From NCBI GenBank assembly GCA_964613155.1, contig CAZTHP010000002.1, positions 1 to 61,640 of the forward strand: a stretch of 61,640 nucleotides of DNA. Direction: 5' to 3'. Numbering within the stretch: position 1 is the stretch's first letter; every line of letters begins with the position of its first letter. Below the pieces are notes generated by a model. That model was not told the DNA's origin. It did not search any database and saw only the letters and a list, made by a program, of their open reading frames with translations. Shown piece by piece: positions 61,470-61,640 of the stretch. A program made the position numbers and the translations under genes. The DNA is from TWA4 sp964613155 (GTDB lineage: Bacteria > Bacillota > Clostridia > Lachnospirales > Lachnospiraceae).

Positions 61470-61640
61470 GTAAAACCTTTCGTCGATGAATAATTTTTAG
61501 CTTAAAAGATACACCTTATGTTAATGAATATGTTTGGCTTAAGGAATGCACCTTTTGTCAATGAATATTTTTTAGCTTAAAAAATGCACTTTATATTAAT
61601 GAATAATTTTTTCATTAAAGGACATGTCTTTTGTTAATAA
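61470..61640. repeat. AT-rich ~46-bp tandem repeat, running off the window
   Basis: TTAATGAATAATTTTTAGCT with TAAAA.ATGCACCTTTTGT repeats about 3.5 times upstream of the radical-SAM gene. It may overlap that gene's promoter. Confidence 0.7.

Overview
The window reads as part of a chromosome of an anaerobic, low-to-mid GC Gram-positive bacterium of the class Clostridia. The reasons are a four-subunit pyruvate:ferredoxin oxidoreductase, hybrid-cluster protein (hcp), a radical-SAM activase of the NrdG type, ECF-type transporters, a T-box leader, an AbrB/SpoVT regulator, and the Firmicutes block holB - PSP1 protein - tRNA methyltransferase - rsmI - abrB. I cannot name genus or species from sequence alone.

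Layout. 0-0.8 kb: an IS200/IS605-like end, a T-box-like leader with its terminator, and the first copy of a ~95-bp interspersed repeat. 0.85-4.0 kb: porG-porD-porA-porB. 4.6-8.5 kb: a MtaA/CmuA-type uroporphyrinogen-decarboxylase-family protein, a PucR-type regulator and an FmdE-like zinc-ribbon protein. 9.0-12.2 kb: aspartase and a sodium:alanine/glycine-type symporter. 12.2-12.6 and 31.4-31.6 kb: two directly repeated blocks, each holding the ~95-bp repeat, a terminator and an identical tRNA-Lys(CTT).

Between those blocks lies the most interesting region. It starts with a duplicated AraC/GyrI-like regulator, then a clear cobalamin riboswitch (14807-14954) and a small homing-endonuclease-repeat protein. 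A set of secreted or anchored proteins follows: three carry transcobalamin-like (DUF4430-type) domains and two carry prenyltransferase-like alpha/alpha toroids. The toroid plus DUF4430 pair is the domain pair of human intrinsic factor and transcobalamin, here split over separate polypeptides. Among these genes sit a full ECF transporter: T component, fused double ATPase and S component. I read the locus as a B12-regulated surface capture and import system for corrinoids. The riboswitch and domain similarities are seen or recognised; corrinoid as the cargo is inference.

31.8-45.1 kb: an Rpn/PD-(D/E)XK protein, an AI-2E-family permease, nadA-nadB-nadC, trmB, a D,D-carboxypeptidase, and a Crp/Fnr regulator beside hcp. 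45.4-50 kb: a DnaQ-like exonuclease and a 5'-truncated Rhs gene with a hydrophobic tip, followed by a frameshifted AT-rich membrane gene that may be its immunity partner. 50.4-61.6 kb: an MFS permease, a guanylate-kinase-like protein, a short FmdE-like protein, a PLP decarboxylase-like protein, holB, PSP1, trmN6, rsmI, abrB, a coiled-coil membrane protein and an NrdG-type radical-SAM protein.

A second theme is tandem repeats. Many intergenic gaps hold their own minisatellite with 15-53-bp units that differ from gap to gap, and two of the arrays clearly begin inside the last codons of the upstream gene. Several enzymes also carry repeat-derived low-complexity inserts (ECF ATPase, hcp, the PLP protein, dacA, the Rpn protein, the NrdG-type protein).
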